A DNA stretch of 64,000 nt, taken from contig CAAEEZ010000002.1 in NCBI GenBank assembly GCA_900755035.1, positions 62,001 to 126,000 on the forward strand, in the 5' to 3' direction. The notes under the pieces were generated by a model. It did not search any database. It had not been told where the DNA came from and saw nothing but the letters and a program-made list of their open reading frames with translations. The position numbers and the translations under genes were made by a program. Positions 42,827-52,001 of this stretch are shown piece by piece. Origin of the DNA: Clostridia bacterium (lineage in GTDB: Bacteria > Bacillota > Clostridia > Christensenellales > CAAEEZ01). Every line of letters begins with the position of its first letter. The first letter of the stretch is position 1.

Positions 42827-43399
42827 ATGTCAACAGGTGCAATAGTAGGAATAGTTGTTGCGGCAGTTTTATTGATTGTCGTAGTAGCAATAGTTGCTTG
42901 GGTTATTTCTACAAGAAATAAGTTTGTTACGATGGAGGTAAAGGTAGACGAGGCTTTCTCGACTATGGACGTATACCTAAAACAAAGGTTTGATATGATT
43001 CCTAACCTTGTTGAGTGCGTAAAAGGATACGTAAAACACGAGAACGAAACGCTTACTAACGTTATTGCTGCAAGAAGCGCAACTAACGTAACGGATATGA
43101 ACGCTAAGATTAAGGCAGAGGGCGAACTTACTAACGCACTTAGCAAATTGATGATGCTTACCGAGAATTATCCAAACTTAAAAGCAGATACTCAATTTAT
43201 CAACTTGCAAGCGCAAATTCAAGGTATCGAGGCTGATATTGCTAACGCAAGAAAATACTACAACGGCAACGTTAAAAACTTCAATACTGGTATTAGATTG
43301 TTCCCTGCAAATATCATTGCTAATATGATGAAACTTGAAAAGAAAGAATTCTTTGAAGTTGACGAAGCAAGTAGAGAGAACGTAAAAGTACAATTCTAA
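42827..43399 (+). CDS. LemA family protein
   Basis: A 190-residue protein with one N-terminal membrane helix (about residues 5-28) and a long helical cytosolic or surface part. The segment KVDEAFSTMDVYLKQRFDMIPNLVECVKGYVKHE is the LemA signature, and the C-terminal YNGNVKNFNTGIRLFPANIIANMM is also typical. Its molecular function is not established. GGAGG (42814-42818) supports the ATG at 42827 over a TTG at 42812. The next gene (DUF2207) begins 2 bases after the stop; LemA and DUF2207 genes are neighbours in many bacteria. Confidence 0.93.
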   Translation: MSTGAIVGIVVAAVLLIVVVAIVAWVISTRNKFVTMEVKVDEAFSTMDVYLKQRFDMIPNLVECVKGYVKHENETLTNVIAARSATNVTDMNAKIKAEGELTNALSKLMMLTENYPNLKADTQFINLQAQIQGIEADIANARKYYNGNVKNFNTGIRLFPANIIANMMKLEKKEFFEVDEASRENVKVQF

Positions 43400-43401
43400 A
43401 A

Positions 43402-45297
43402 ATGACTAATAAAAATCAAAAGCGTTGTTTGATAATCTTAACGGCGCTGTTTTTGCTAGTGGCATCGTTGCTATTAGCGTTTGGTGGTGAAAAAGTTACT
43501 TACGCTAAGGGCGTTGAGGCTACGTCGTCGTATAGTGGATACACGATTACGAATTTTTCGGCTGATATTGATTGCTCTAAGGGTAGGCTAGCAAAGATTA
43601 CCGAAACTATAACGGTGTATTTTTCAGATTACAAGCACGGAATTTATAGGGATTTAACTATGGCGTCGGGGGAGGACTACTCCAAAATAAATGTTGAAGG
43701 CGCTCCTTTTCGCTTAGATAAAGGCGACGATTTTTTGCGCCTAATTATCGGTGACTCCAATATAACTTTATATGACGAAAGCAAAACGTACGTTATAACC
43801 TACAACGTAACTATGCCTAAATATAAGGAAAGCAAAGATAGTTTACTGTATAACGTAGTGCCGTTTGGATTTGATACCAAAATAGAAAAATTTGACGTAA
43901 CCCTAACTATGCCTACTTCTAACGTTTTAAGTTATAAGGTAGTTAGTGGCAGTGTTGGAACGCAATCTAACGAATATGCCGACGTAAAAGTAGACGGTAA
44001 TAAAATTCGTATTACTAGTAAGGAAATGTTGTATGCTTACGAGGGCGTATCGATTAGGATAGATTTTCCAAAGGGAACGCTTGCTAACGTGGTGGACCTA
44101 GATGCCTTGTACATATTCTTAGCAGGTGCGCTAGTGCTGATTGTTGCAATAGTGCTACTATTCGTGTGGGGCAAGGACGAAAAACCCGTGGAAGTGGTTA
44201 GATTTGACCCACCGCATAATATGCCTCCTTGCGATATGGGATATTTAATAGACGGCAAAGTAGAAAACACCGATATGACTAGCCTAATTTTCTATTGGGC
44301 GTCGCTTGGCGCAATAGAAATAGAAGATAACGGCAAGGATATTATTCTAAAAAAGCGTAGAGAACTGCCTGATAGGTGCAAGTCTTACGAGCAAAAAATT
44401 TTCCGCGCTTTGTTTAGAGGTACAGATAAGGTAAATATCGACCATTTGGGCGAGAATTTTGCTATTACTATGTCTAAGGCAAAATCTAACGTTGCTAGCG
44501 AATACAGGGGTATGCGTTATACGACGGGAAGCAAAACGCTAAGTTACGTCCTGATGGTGATTGCTATGCTATTTGTTGCAGTAGTAAGCACGCTGATGGA
44601 TTTTATCAAGTACGGCGTATTCGATTTCGGCATCTCTTTGTGGAGTATATTGCTGTGCGCTATCGTATTTGGCTATTATATGCTTGGTTATCTCGTTATG
44701 AACAAGTTGCCAAAACTGACGAAGAAAAAGAAAACGTTGCATTTTGTTTCGTACGGAGTGGTGGGCGTAATTGTATCACTAATAGGTATGGCTGCGATTC
44801 GTTTTACTCAGCATTACACGTGGATAGAAAGTTTTTGTATGATGATTTGTCCCGTACTTACTTGTTGGATAGCGCCGTATATACACAAGCGTAGTAGTTT
44901 GTATAACGAACTATTGGGCGAAATTATGGGCTTTAAGAATTTTATAGAGGTTGCAGAAAAGGACAAATTAGAGGCGCTCGTTCAAGAAGACCCCGAATAC
45001 TTTTATAAAATTTTGCCTTATGCAAACGTACTAGGCGTAAGCGACGTATTAGAAGAAAAGTTTAAGGATATACCTATGGAGCCTCCTATTTGGATTACTA
45101 CGGGCGGAATAGACTTTATAGATTTATATTTTTATACTAGAATTGCACGTACTATTAGTAGCCAAGTAAATACTCAACTTGCGGCAGCGATTGCAAGTTC
45201 CGCTAGTTCTATGGTTGGAAAATTCGGCGGTGGTTCTAGTGGTGGCGGATTTAGCGGAGGCGGTGGCTTCGGTGGAGGCGGCGGCGGAAGCTGGTAA
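43402..45297 (+). CDS. DUF2207 membrane protein with Gly-rich C-terminus
   Basis: A 631-residue protein: N-terminal signal peptide (about residues 1-35), an extracytoplasmic beta-rich DUF2207 domain with YSGYTITNFSADIDCSKGRL and the DYKHGIYRDL motif, a membrane helix at about 228-250, a cytosolic part, three further membrane helices (about 375-470), and a soluble tail ending in a Gly/Ser-rich segment (GGGSSGGGFSGGGG). The ending is typical of DUF2207 proteins. Its role is unknown, presumably in the envelope together with LemA. It is in an operon with LemA. Confidence 0.9.
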   Translation: MTNKNQKRCLIILTALFLLVASLLLAFGGEKVTYAKGVEATSSYSGYTITNFSADIDCSKGRLAKITETITVYFSDYKHGIYRDLTMASGEDYSKINVEGAPFRLDKGDDFLRLIIGDSNITLYDESKTYVITYNVTMPKYKESKDSLLYNVVPFGFDTKIEKFDVTLTMPTSNVLSYKVVSGSVGTQSNEYADVKVDGNKIRITSKEMLYAYEGVSIRIDFPKGTLANVVDLDALYIFLAGALVLIVAIVLLFVWGKDEKPVEVVRFDPPHNMPPCDMGYLIDGKVENTDMTSLIFYWASLGAIEIEDNGKDIILKKRRELPDRCKSYEQKIFRALFRGTDKVNIDHLGENFAITMSKAKSNVASEYRGMRYTTGSKTLSYVLMVIAMLFVAVVSTLMDFIKYGVFDFGISLWSILLCAIVFGYYMLGYLVMNKLPKLTKKKKTLHFVSYGVVGVIVSLIGMAAIRFTQHYTWIESFCMMICPVLTCWIAPYIHKRSSLYNELLGEIMGFKNFIEVAEKDKLEALVQEDPEYFYKILPYANVLGVSDVLEEKFKDIPMEPPIWITTGGIDFIDLYFYTRIARTISSQVNTQLAAAIASSASSMVGKFGGGSSGGGFSGGGGFGGGGGGSW

Positions 45298-45309
45298 TTA
45301 TAATTAAAA

Positions 45310-45338
45310 TGGGAATACTGAAAAGTATTCCTTTTTTA
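45310..45338 (+). terminator. Terminator of the LemA-DUF2207 operon
   Basis: Eight base-pair stem GGAATACT/AGTATTCC with GAAA loop, then six T. Confidence 0.88.
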
Positions 45339-45571
45339 TTTTAGATTTTAATCGTTACGTATTTTTTTGTGGCTATTATTACGCTATTACGCCGTGGTAT
45401 TGGGCTATATAATCGTACTTAGGATATATCGTTTTGTGTGATAGGCTCGCTTTGTGCCGTTTTTCACGTTTTAATAGGTTTATCTACGTAAAATTCGTTT
45501 TCGTTTAATAAAATTGGGAAGATTTCAATTAGCAAAAAGTAACTTTGGGTTGTCAATAAAATAGCGCTTTG
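45339..45571 (+). other. Spacer, nothing recognised
   Basis: Part of the gap of about 310 bases between DUF2207 and the spore-associated cluster. No open frame with a ribosome site or repeat was seen. Confidence 0.5.
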
Positions 45572-45580
45572 CATATTATA
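45572..45580 (+). promoter_or_regulatory. Possible sporulation-type -10 (CATATTATA)
   Basis: The sequence fits the CATANNNTA of sigma-K and CATNNTA of sigma-G promoters, 26 bases before the first gene of a spore-type cluster; no sigma-A pair is evident. The -35 region is not clear. Confidence 0.3.
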
Positions 45581-45605
45581 TATGGAATAAATTTGTGAGG
45601 TAACT

Positions 45606-45980
45606 ATGAAAGGACGATTAGTTGTATTTACTTACACGACGAAAGCGGTACTGCCTCTTGAAGATACCGAGATATACGTAACCAACGTGGAAAAAACGGA
45701 ACTTATTGCAAAAATGACGACGGATGCCGACGGGAAAACTAACGTTATAGAGTTAGAAGCACCCGACGTAAATAATTCGTTGTCGCCCGATACGAATTTG
45801 CCTATTTTTAGAAGTATATCTATATATGCAAGGAAAAATGGATATTTTAATTTGCTGATAAACGGCGTGCAAGTTTTTGCAGGCAATACGTCGATACAAA
45901 ATATTATGATGATACCTCTTCCGGAAAATTACGTAGGGGATAATACCGAAGTCGTGGAAATTCCACCACAAAATTTATAG
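45606..45980 (+). CDS. Prealbumin/carboxypeptidase-regulatory-like fold protein of the spore cluster
   Basis: A 124-residue protein without signal peptide: KGRLVVFTYTTKAVLPLEDTE, TTDADGKTNVIEL, SISIYARKNGYFNLLINGVQV. The pattern of strands with a DADG turn resembles carboxypeptidase regulatory-like (transthyretin-type) domains. GTGAGG supplies the ribosome site. It is followed 8 bases later by the SpoIID-type protein, suggesting a shared role at the spore cortex. The specific function is not recognised. Confidence 0.65.
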   Translation: MKGRLVVFTYTTKAVLPLEDTEIYVTNVEKTELIAKMTTDADGKTNVIELEAPDVNNSLSPDTNLPIFRSISIYARKNGYFNLLINGVQVFAGNTSIQNIMMIPLPENYVGDNTEVVEIPPQNL

Positions 45981-45988
45981 GAGGGAAT

Positions 45989-47410
45989 ATGCAAGCAATA
46001 CCTATTATACCAAATACTATCACGGTGCATTTAGGTCCGCCCGATAGAGATGCCGAAAACGTAACCGTTCCGTTTGTAGACTACGTGAAAAACGTGGTTA
46101 GTAGCGAGATATATCCTACTTGGAATTATAATGCGATAGTGGCTAATACTTTGGCAATTACTTCTTTTGCATTAAATAGGATATATACAGAATTTTATCC
46201 GTCAAGGGGAAAGAATTTCGACATAACTAGCTCTACGGCAATAGACCAAAAATTCGTAAAGAATAGGAATATATTTGAAAACATAAGTAGAATAGTGGAC
46301 GACTTTTTCTACGTGTACATAAGGCGAAAAGGCAATATAGAACCACTTGCCGCAAAATTTTGCAACGGAACTACCGTAACTTGCTCGGGGCTATCACAAT
46401 GGGGTAGCGAATATATGGCAATGGGTGGCAGTAATTACTTGGATATACTATATTCCTATTACGGCTACGATATAGAACTTGTGTACGACGCGCCTATTAG
46501 GGACTTGAAGTATAGTTATCCGGGGATACTGCAATTAGGTAACGGAGGGCTTGGCGTAACTTATGCTCAAATAATGCTAAATAGGGTAAGTAACGCATAT
46601 CCTTCCATACCAAAACTTATCGTGGACGGAAAGTTTGGGCAAATGACGGAAAAGGCGGTAAAAAAATTTCAGTCCGTGTTTGAGTTAAATCCCGACGGAA
46701 TAATAGGCAAGTCCACTTGGTACGAATTAGTTAGGCTGTACGTAGGGCTAAATAGATTGAACGAATTAAATTCGCTAGGACAAAAATACTACGGCGTATC
46801 GCTAATTTATCCAGAGGCGATAAGGTTTGGCGATAGGGGTAAAAACGTGCAGATTATACAGTATTTTATCAACGTGATTGCAGAAAATACGGGGCAATTA
46901 AATTCGGTTGCAATAGACGGAATATTTGGTAACGATACCCTTAACGCCATAAAAAATTTTCAAAGCCAAAACGGGCTAAACGTGGACGGCGTAGTGGGAG
47001 AGGCTACGTGGAATAAAATGTACGACGTAGTAAAAGGCGTGCAAAATACCGACGTATTAAATATTAAATATAGAGTAGCCGAAACTTTGCCGTATCCTGA
47101 TAAACTGCTAAGACTAGGTGACAAGGGCAACGACGTAGCGTATATTCAAACCTTGCTAAACGCAGTATTTAAGGCGTTTAATACTGCGCTACCCGTAACG
47201 GTGAACGGGTATTTTGATACGGCAACGGCAAATTCGGTTAGCCGTTTTCAACTAGCGTACGACCTGTCCGTATCGGGCGGAGTGGACGAAAGAACGTGGA
47301 ACGAATTGAACCAACAATACTACAATTCGCTGTCTATATTTAACAATGCTTTTGAGCAATCGCCTGCAAAGGAGTTGAAGCGTGGCGACGTAGACGGAGG
47401 GGAAATATGA
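45989..47410 (+). CDS. SpoIID-like domain protein with three peptidoglycan-binding repeats (SleC-like)
   Basis: A 473-residue protein. Residues about 10-165 resemble the SpoIID/LytB domain: TITVHLGPP, VPFVDYVKNVVSSEIYPTW with Glu40 where SpoIID-type lytic transglycosylases have their catalytic Glu, and the CNGTTVTCSGLSQWGS segment. Three PG_binding_1 repeats follow at about 178-252, 273-345 and 371-442, each with a D(G)xFGxxT...FQ...DGxxGxxTW core. This order resembles clostridial SleC cortex-lytic enzymes, which fuse SpoIID-type and peptidoglycan-binding domains. No signal peptide is evident. It overlaps the next gene by 4 bases. Confidence 0.72.
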   Translation: MQAIPIIPNTITVHLGPPDRDAENVTVPFVDYVKNVVSSEIYPTWNYNAIVANTLAITSFALNRIYTEFYPSRGKNFDITSSTAIDQKFVKNRNIFENISRIVDDFFYVYIRRKGNIEPLAAKFCNGTTVTCSGLSQWGSEYMAMGGSNYLDILYSYYGYDIELVYDAPIRDLKYSYPGILQLGNGGLGVTYAQIMLNRVSNAYPSIPKLIVDGKFGQMTEKAVKKFQSVFELNPDGIIGKSTWYELVRLYVGLNRLNELNSLGQKYYGVSLIYPEAIRFGDRGKNVQIIQYFINVIAENTGQLNSVAIDGIFGNDTLNAIKNFQSQNGLNVDGVVGEATWNKMYDVVKGVQNTDVLNIKYRVAETLPYPDKLLRLGDKGNDVAYIQTLLNAVFKAFNTALPVTVNGYFDTATANSVSRFQLAYDLSVSGGVDERTWNELNQQYYNSLSIFNNAFEQSPAKELKRGDVDGGEI

Positions 47411-47892
47411 TTAAAGGTAGACCTATATATTTTATGCAAACGTGCCTAAGAAAACTATCTAATAGTTACCCTATTGAAAGGGTGGTGGCAAACGGGGTGT
47501 TCGACGAAGTGACGGAAAAGGCGGTAAAAGATTTTCAAAGGCATTTTGGATATAAACAAACGGGGGTAATCGACGATGAATTATATCAAAAAATAGTTGG
47601 CGAGTACAACGTTTTATTAAATAAGGAAGAAGATTTGCCGTGTTTTTGGGAGAACGTAAAAGTTTTTACAAAGGGGGATAAAAGCCCGTATATTGCGTTA
47701 TTCCAAAGTACGTATAATATATTCTGCGAAAAGTTCCTAGGGCATAATAGCGTAGCCGTTACGTCGGTGATGGACGATGAAACGACTAGGGCGGTTGGTG
47801 AAATAGAAAAAATCTTATCGTTAAAAGAAGATAAAATTTTGGATAAAAAGGTGATGGAAGGATTGTTTTCGGTGCTAAAAGTGGAATTTTAA
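47407..47892 (+). CDS. Small peptidoglycan-binding repeat protein
   Basis: A 161-residue protein consisting of one clear PG_binding_1 repeat (RVVANGVFDEVTEKAVKDFQ through TGVIDDELYQKIV, about residues 5-70) and one weaker copy (VKVFTKGDKSPYIALFQ through VMDDETTRAVGEI). Its start overlaps the stop of the SpoIID-like gene (ATGA), and it reads like a detached continuation of that protein's repeat array. It probably binds cortex or cell-wall peptidoglycan. It has no catalytic domain and no signal peptide. Confidence 0.75.
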   Translation: MIKGRPIYFMQTCLRKLSNSYPIERVVANGVFDEVTEKAVKDFQRHFGYKQTGVIDDELYQKIVGEYNVLLNKEEDLPCFWENVKVFTKGDKSPYIALFQSTYNIFCEKFLGHNSVAVTSVMDDETTRAVGEIEKILSLKEDKILDKKVMEGLFSVLKVEF

Positions 47893-47985
47893 CTAAAAAA
47901 CAAAAAAATAAAAAAAATTTCTATTTTTCTCTAATAAAATTTACTTTGCTTTTGTTTAATGTGTATAATCTCAAATCCCTATATT

Positions 47986-48030
47986 TTTTCATTAGGTGGC
48001 TCGCTTAGGGCGAGCCCTACCCGATGAAAA
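47986..48030 (+). repeat. GC-rich three-part hairpin in the sigma-factor leader
   Basis: TTTTCAT (47986-47992) pairs with ATGAAAA (48024-48030), GGT (47995-47997) with ACC (48019-48021), and GGCTCGC (47998-48004) with GCGAGCC (48010-48016). It lies between a TATAAT at 47964-47969 and the sigma-factor ATG at 48070, and has no T tract. Confidence 0.6.
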
Positions 48031-48069
48031 TCATAGACAAAAGATTGAGTTTGTGTTACAATATTTTCC

Positions 48070-48624
48070 ATGAGCGAAAAGATTGACAAAGCAGTGCTTA
48101 ATGAAAACTTAATAAAATTACAGCAAGGCGATGAGCATGCTTTTGATAGGGTATATGAGATGACGAGTAAGTCGGTTTATATACTCTGTTTTTCGGTATT
48201 GAAAGATAGTTATAAAGCAGAAGATATAATGCAAAACACTTTTATCAAAGTCCGCACGAACGTAAGCCAATACGAACCGAATACTAATCCGCTTGCTTGG
48301 ATACTAACTATTGCTAAATCGCTTGCAATAAACGAATATAATAGAGTGAAAAGAGACGTGCCTACCGATTTTTCCGAGCCTACTATGCAAAAACCGTACG
48401 TGGATAAAAATTTGGAGGCGGTTGAAAACCAACAAATATTGAAAAAGGCTTTTGAGGTGCTTAACGAACGAGAGAGAAATATAGTGCTTTTACATACTAT
48501 TAAGGGTATGAAACATAAAGATATTGCAAAAGTGTACGACCTTACGCTAAGTAATACGCTGTGGATATATCACAATAGTTTGAAAAAACTTAGGAAAGCG
48601 TTAGAAGGAGAGTTTGATGAGTAG
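48070..48624 (+). CDS. RNA polymerase sigma factor, ECF-type
   Basis: A 184-residue two-domain sigma factor. Region 2 is seen in FDRVYEMTSKSVYILCFSVLKDSYKAEDIMQNTFIKV and NPLAWILTIAKSLAINEYNRVKR; region 4 in LNERERNIVLLHTIKGMKHKDIAKVYDLT. There is no region 3, so it is in the sigma-70 ECF/SigI size class. It overlaps the next gene, an RsgI-like anti-sigma factor, by 8 bases, the usual arrangement of a sigma factor with its membrane inhibitor. Its target promoters are not identifiable from one window; downstream surface genes are candidates. Confidence 0.9.
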   Translation: MSEKIDKAVLNENLIKLQQGDEHAFDRVYEMTSKSVYILCFSVLKDSYKAEDIMQNTFIKVRTNVSQYEPNTNPLAWILTIAKSLAINEYNRVKRDVPTDFSEPTMQKPYVDKNLEAVENQQILKKAFEVLNERERNIVLLHTIKGMKHKDIAKVYDLTLSNTLWIYHNSLKKLRKALEGEFDE

Positions 48625-49840
48625 ATTAACCAATCGAAAACTTAATAATCTTTTGAAAGATGCCGTGGATAAACTAGAAATTCCCGACGTAAAAAACGAG
48701 GTGAAGAAAACGCCTATTTACGCTAGCGAAAATTCTGTTCACGCAAAGAAAAAAGTGAGCGTAAGTAAGAAACGCGCTTTCGTTAGCGTGGTGTGTGCTT
48801 GCTGTATCGTTGCGGTGTGTACGTGTCTTGGCGTAATAATTCCTAATAATATTGGCGGTGGTGTTCCAATGTCTGTTAATAACGTTTCTTACGTTACGGT
48901 GGACGTAAATCCGTCGGTTACGATAAAACTAGTTGACGGCAAGGTAGCGGATATAGTAAACAACAACAAAGAGGGCGGCGTAGTACTTGCCGGAATAGAG
49001 AACTTAGATAGTTTGAAGGGCAAGGACGTTGAAAGTACTATTGACGCCGTTTTGGACAGTTGCTTAAAGTCGGGATATTTGGTATATAACGATGTGGATA
49101 ACGAGCAAAAGAAAAATGCTGTTCAGGTTGGAGTTGTAAACGATAACGGGGATATTACTGAACAAATCAAAAAGACGGTAAATGAAGTGTCTACAAGCGT
49201 TAAAAACTTCTTTAAGGAGCGCAATTTGTTCGCATTAGTAGTTGCCGATATTGAGATAAAGGACGAGTACGACAAAATATATAAAGAATATGGAATTACT
49301 TTAAGTAAATACAATCTAATTAAAGATGCATATATTGCACAAAATGATATAGTGATATTTACTGACAGTATGGAAAAATCCGAAGAATTTAAGAAATTCG
49401 TTAGCGATAATAAAAGCACGAGGGTAAGTACTTTGTACGCTGAAATTGCAAAAGAAGAGGCTGATGACGTATTTGAGTTATTGTATAGTGCAATATATGG
49501 TGTACTACAAGATGAAGTTTCCTACGAGGAATATTTGGTAAGTAATAACGGAAAAACGAATACGGAATTAGACGCTTACATTGAAAGCGAATTAAATAAA
49601 ATCACCACAGCAATAGGAGGAGTTAGCGCATTACTTGAATGGAAATACGTGCAAAATATGATAACGATTAAGTCGTATTTTGTGGATAAAAGTATTGAAA
49701 TATTTGATGCAATTCAAAATATAGCCGAAACCATTGAGGGTATTGCTCAGGATTTGATAGCAGAATTTGATGCTTGGGTAAATGGTATTTTAGGATTTAA
49801 TCCACCAAGCAGTGAGGCAAAAAATATTTTAATAGCGTAG
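48617..49840 (+). CDS. RsgI-like transmembrane anti-sigma factor
   Basis: A 407-residue single-pass protein: about 50 cytosolic residues, a Cys-rich membrane helix (about 53-77, with CACC and CTC), then the extracytoplasmic RsgI domain SYVTVDVNPSVTIKLVDGKV. The Asn98-Pro99 pair is the position where RsgI proteins are reported to self-cleave. The remaining 250 residues are helical with no carbohydrate-binding module, unlike cellulolytic clostridial RsgI. The ATG at 48617 is chosen with GAAGGAG upstream; a TTG at 48614 is just before it. It overlaps the sigma-factor gene by 8 bases. Confidence 0.82.
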   Translation: MSRLTNRKLNNLLKDAVDKLEIPDVKNEVKKTPIYASENSVHAKKKVSVSKKRAFVSVVCACCIVAVCTCLGVIIPNNIGGGVPMSVNNVSYVTVDVNPSVTIKLVDGKVADIVNNNKEGGVVLAGIENLDSLKGKDVESTIDAVLDSCLKSGYLVYNDVDNEQKKNAVQVGVVNDNGDITEQIKKTVNEVSTSVKNFFKERNLFALVVADIEIKDEYDKIYKEYGITLSKYNLIKDAYIAQNDIVIFTDSMEKSEEFKKFVSDNKSTRVSTLYAEIAKEEADDVFELLYSAIYGVLQDEVSYEEYLVSNNGKTNTELDAYIESELNKITTAIGGVSALLEWKYVQNMITIKSYFVDKSIEIFDAIQNIAETIEGIAQDLIAEFDAWVNGILGFNPPSSEAKNILIA

Positions 49841-49858
49841 ACTAACTGATTACAAAAG

Positions 49859-51946
49859 ATGAAATTAAAAATATTGATTACAAGCGCATTGATATGTGCT
49901 TGTATTTTTTCTTTTACGGCGTGTCAAAATGATGACGATGCCTATTCTTACGATTGTGTAATTTTTATGGAAAACAAACCTATTAGTGAGGTTGCCGTTT
50001 TGATAAACGGCGTTGATACGGGCATTAAGTCCTCTGCTAGCGGAAAGGTGTCGCTAACGGGACTAAGTAACGGCGACGTAATTACTTTTGAAAAGGACGG
50101 CTGTATTTGCCTAAGTAAAATAAAAGTTCCTGACAACCTAAATGAGAAAACTATAATAATGTTCGATAGAAACGTGGTGGAATTAAAGACCGTAAATCCT
50201 ATTCCTTCCGTTTCGACTAATACCGAAGTAATAGAGAAAGAGGACGGCAAGTTTAGTATTAAATTCGACCAGCCGAAAGGGTACGTCTTTAATGGCTATT
50301 ATATAAATAATTCGCTAGTAAGCACTGACGAAAACTACGTGTTTGCTAAGTCTATGCGTGGCGACGTGACTATCAAGTTTAGCAAAATATATTCGTTTAG
50401 GATAATGAGTTTCGACGGAGTAACTACTTTATACGATAAGGACGTAATTAGTGGCGAAGAGATAAAACTTAGCGATTGTATTAAAATTAACGACGTATTT
50501 TTAGGTTGGTACGAAGGCGGTAAGTTGCTTAGTAGTGATATAGATTATTTATACAAAATAAAGGGTGATAGTACGTTGTTCGTTAAAACGGAAAAGCCAA
50601 AATTAAACCTAGTAGAAAATGGTAGAGAGATTACTATTAACGGCAACGTAGAATACGAGATACTGCTTGCCGGAGTAAAAATTGCTAGTAGCGGTAACGT
50701 GATAAAGATAACCGACTATACGAAGCGGTCGGGTAAGCACGTTGTAACCGTAACGAATAGAAAATATGATATAACTACAAGCATAACCGTAGTTTTGGAA
50801 AACGAGAAGGTTGTGTCTAACGCTAACATTATACTTGCAAACGGCAAATATTACCTTATAAGCGACGGCAATCTAACGGGTTGTAACCTAATACTAAACG
50901 ATACAAAATACGGCTTAAACGAGCAAAACGGAGTGTATTACGTGGATATAAGTAAGGAGATAGTAGACGGCGAAAACGTGATTAGCCTAGCAAGTGAGGA
51001 CGAGGACGGTGTGGTGTCTAGCGTCACTATGGCGAGGTATGTGAAATATTATACGCCAAGCATACCTAAAATAACTATTGAGAACGGAATACTAAAACTA
51101 GCAGAGAATAATTACAACGCAAAATTGTACGTAAATAAAGTGCTAGTTGGTGAAATAGGTAATGAAGGGATAGAGGTGACAAATTACAATGGTGAATTGG
51201 CAATAGAATTGAGTGGAGAGTATATAAATACAATTTATTATACTATTGATAGAAATCAATTATATAGAAACAGGAACAATAATATTGAAATTATTGAAAG
51301 TGAAGATGAAATATATTTGTCTTGGGGTTTGCCTAGTGGAGTACGAGAAATCGTTTTAAGTATAAATGGTATGTCGTACAATATAGGAAGAAATGAAACA
51401 AGTGCAAATATAACTACGCTATTAGTAGAAAACGAAAATAATTATATAACGTTAACTATAAAAATGGGAAATGAAGATATTGTAAACGAACTTATCTACT
51501 ATTATAGTCACATTGAAAATATTAGATTTAATTATAAAAATGGGATATTACACATTATAAACATACTAGATTACTGTAAGGTAAAAATAAACGGAATATT
51601 GCTAAATAATAGGTTTATAACGCAAAATATAGATATAATCTATTATATTTTGTCAAATTGTAGGCTTGACATAGAAATATTTGGATACGATAACGGTAGG
51701 CTAGTAGCAAAAGGCAAAATTGAAGTAGACTGTGAAAAACGTTCTATAAATAAGGAATACGTTAGGGAAATTACGTTAAAGGGAAACAAGTATTTAGCAG
51801 TAGAATTTTTAACCGACGGCGAATATTATCTTGTAAAAAACGATAAGTATATTAGCGTTAAAGAGCCACTTGTAAAATTAGACGTAGACTCGTACGATTT
51901 GATAGTAAAAAGAGGCGAAATTGAAACGGTGTTGTTTAGCAAATAA
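49859..51946 (+). CDS. Large surface lipoprotein, beta-repeat type, unknown
   Basis: A 695-residue protein with a lipoprotein signal (lipobox FTAC, Cys22). The mature part looks like a string of beta-rich domains: an early carboxypeptidase-regulatory-like segment (VLINGVDTGIKSSASGKVSL), two Listeria-type (InlB B-repeat-like) stretches around FNGYYINNSLVS and FLGWYEGGKLLSSD, and many NG-turn strands after that. Base use shifts to more AT-rich between about 51190 and 51640. It lies 18 bases after the anti-sigma factor, hence the same transcription unit. The ligand is unknown. Confidence 0.7.
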   Translation: MKLKILITSALICACIFSFTACQNDDDAYSYDCVIFMENKPISEVAVLINGVDTGIKSSASGKVSLTGLSNGDVITFEKDGCICLSKIKVPDNLNEKTIIMFDRNVVELKTVNPIPSVSTNTEVIEKEDGKFSIKFDQPKGYVFNGYYINNSLVSTDENYVFAKSMRGDVTIKFSKIYSFRIMSFDGVTTLYDKDVISGEEIKLSDCIKINDVFLGWYEGGKLLSSDIDYLYKIKGDSTLFVKTEKPKLNLVENGREITINGNVEYEILLAGVKIASSGNVIKITDYTKRSGKHVVTVTNRKYDITTSITVVLENEKVVSNANIILANGKYYLISDGNLTGCNLILNDTKYGLNEQNGVYYVDISKEIVDGENVISLASEDEDGVVSSVTMARYVKYYTPSIPKITIENGILKLAENNYNAKLYVNKVLVGEIGNEGIEVTNYNGELAIELSGEYINTIYYTIDRNQLYRNRNNNIEIIESEDEIYLSWGLPSGVREIVLSINGMSYNIGRNETSANITTLLVENENNYITLTIKMGNEDIVNELIYYYSHIENIRFNYKNGILHIINILDYCKVKINGILLNNRFITQNIDIIYYILSNCRLDIEIFGYDNGRLVAKGKIEVDCEKRSINKEYVREITLKGNKYLAVEFLTDGEYYLVKNDKYISVKEPLVKLDVDSYDLIVKRGEIETVLFSK

Positions 51947-51965
51947 GATTATTTTGCGCTCACTA

Positions 51966-51994
51966 TTGCAATGTTTTTAAGTCAATGATATAAT
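51966..51994 (+). promoter_or_regulatory. Promoter giving a predicted leaderless subtilase mRNA
   Basis: TTGCAA (51966-51971), 17 bases, TATAAT (51989-51994). Only 7 bases separate the -10 box from the ATG at 52002, and no ribosome site is present. Confidence 0.6.
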
Positions 51995-52001
51995 TTTTAT
52001 T

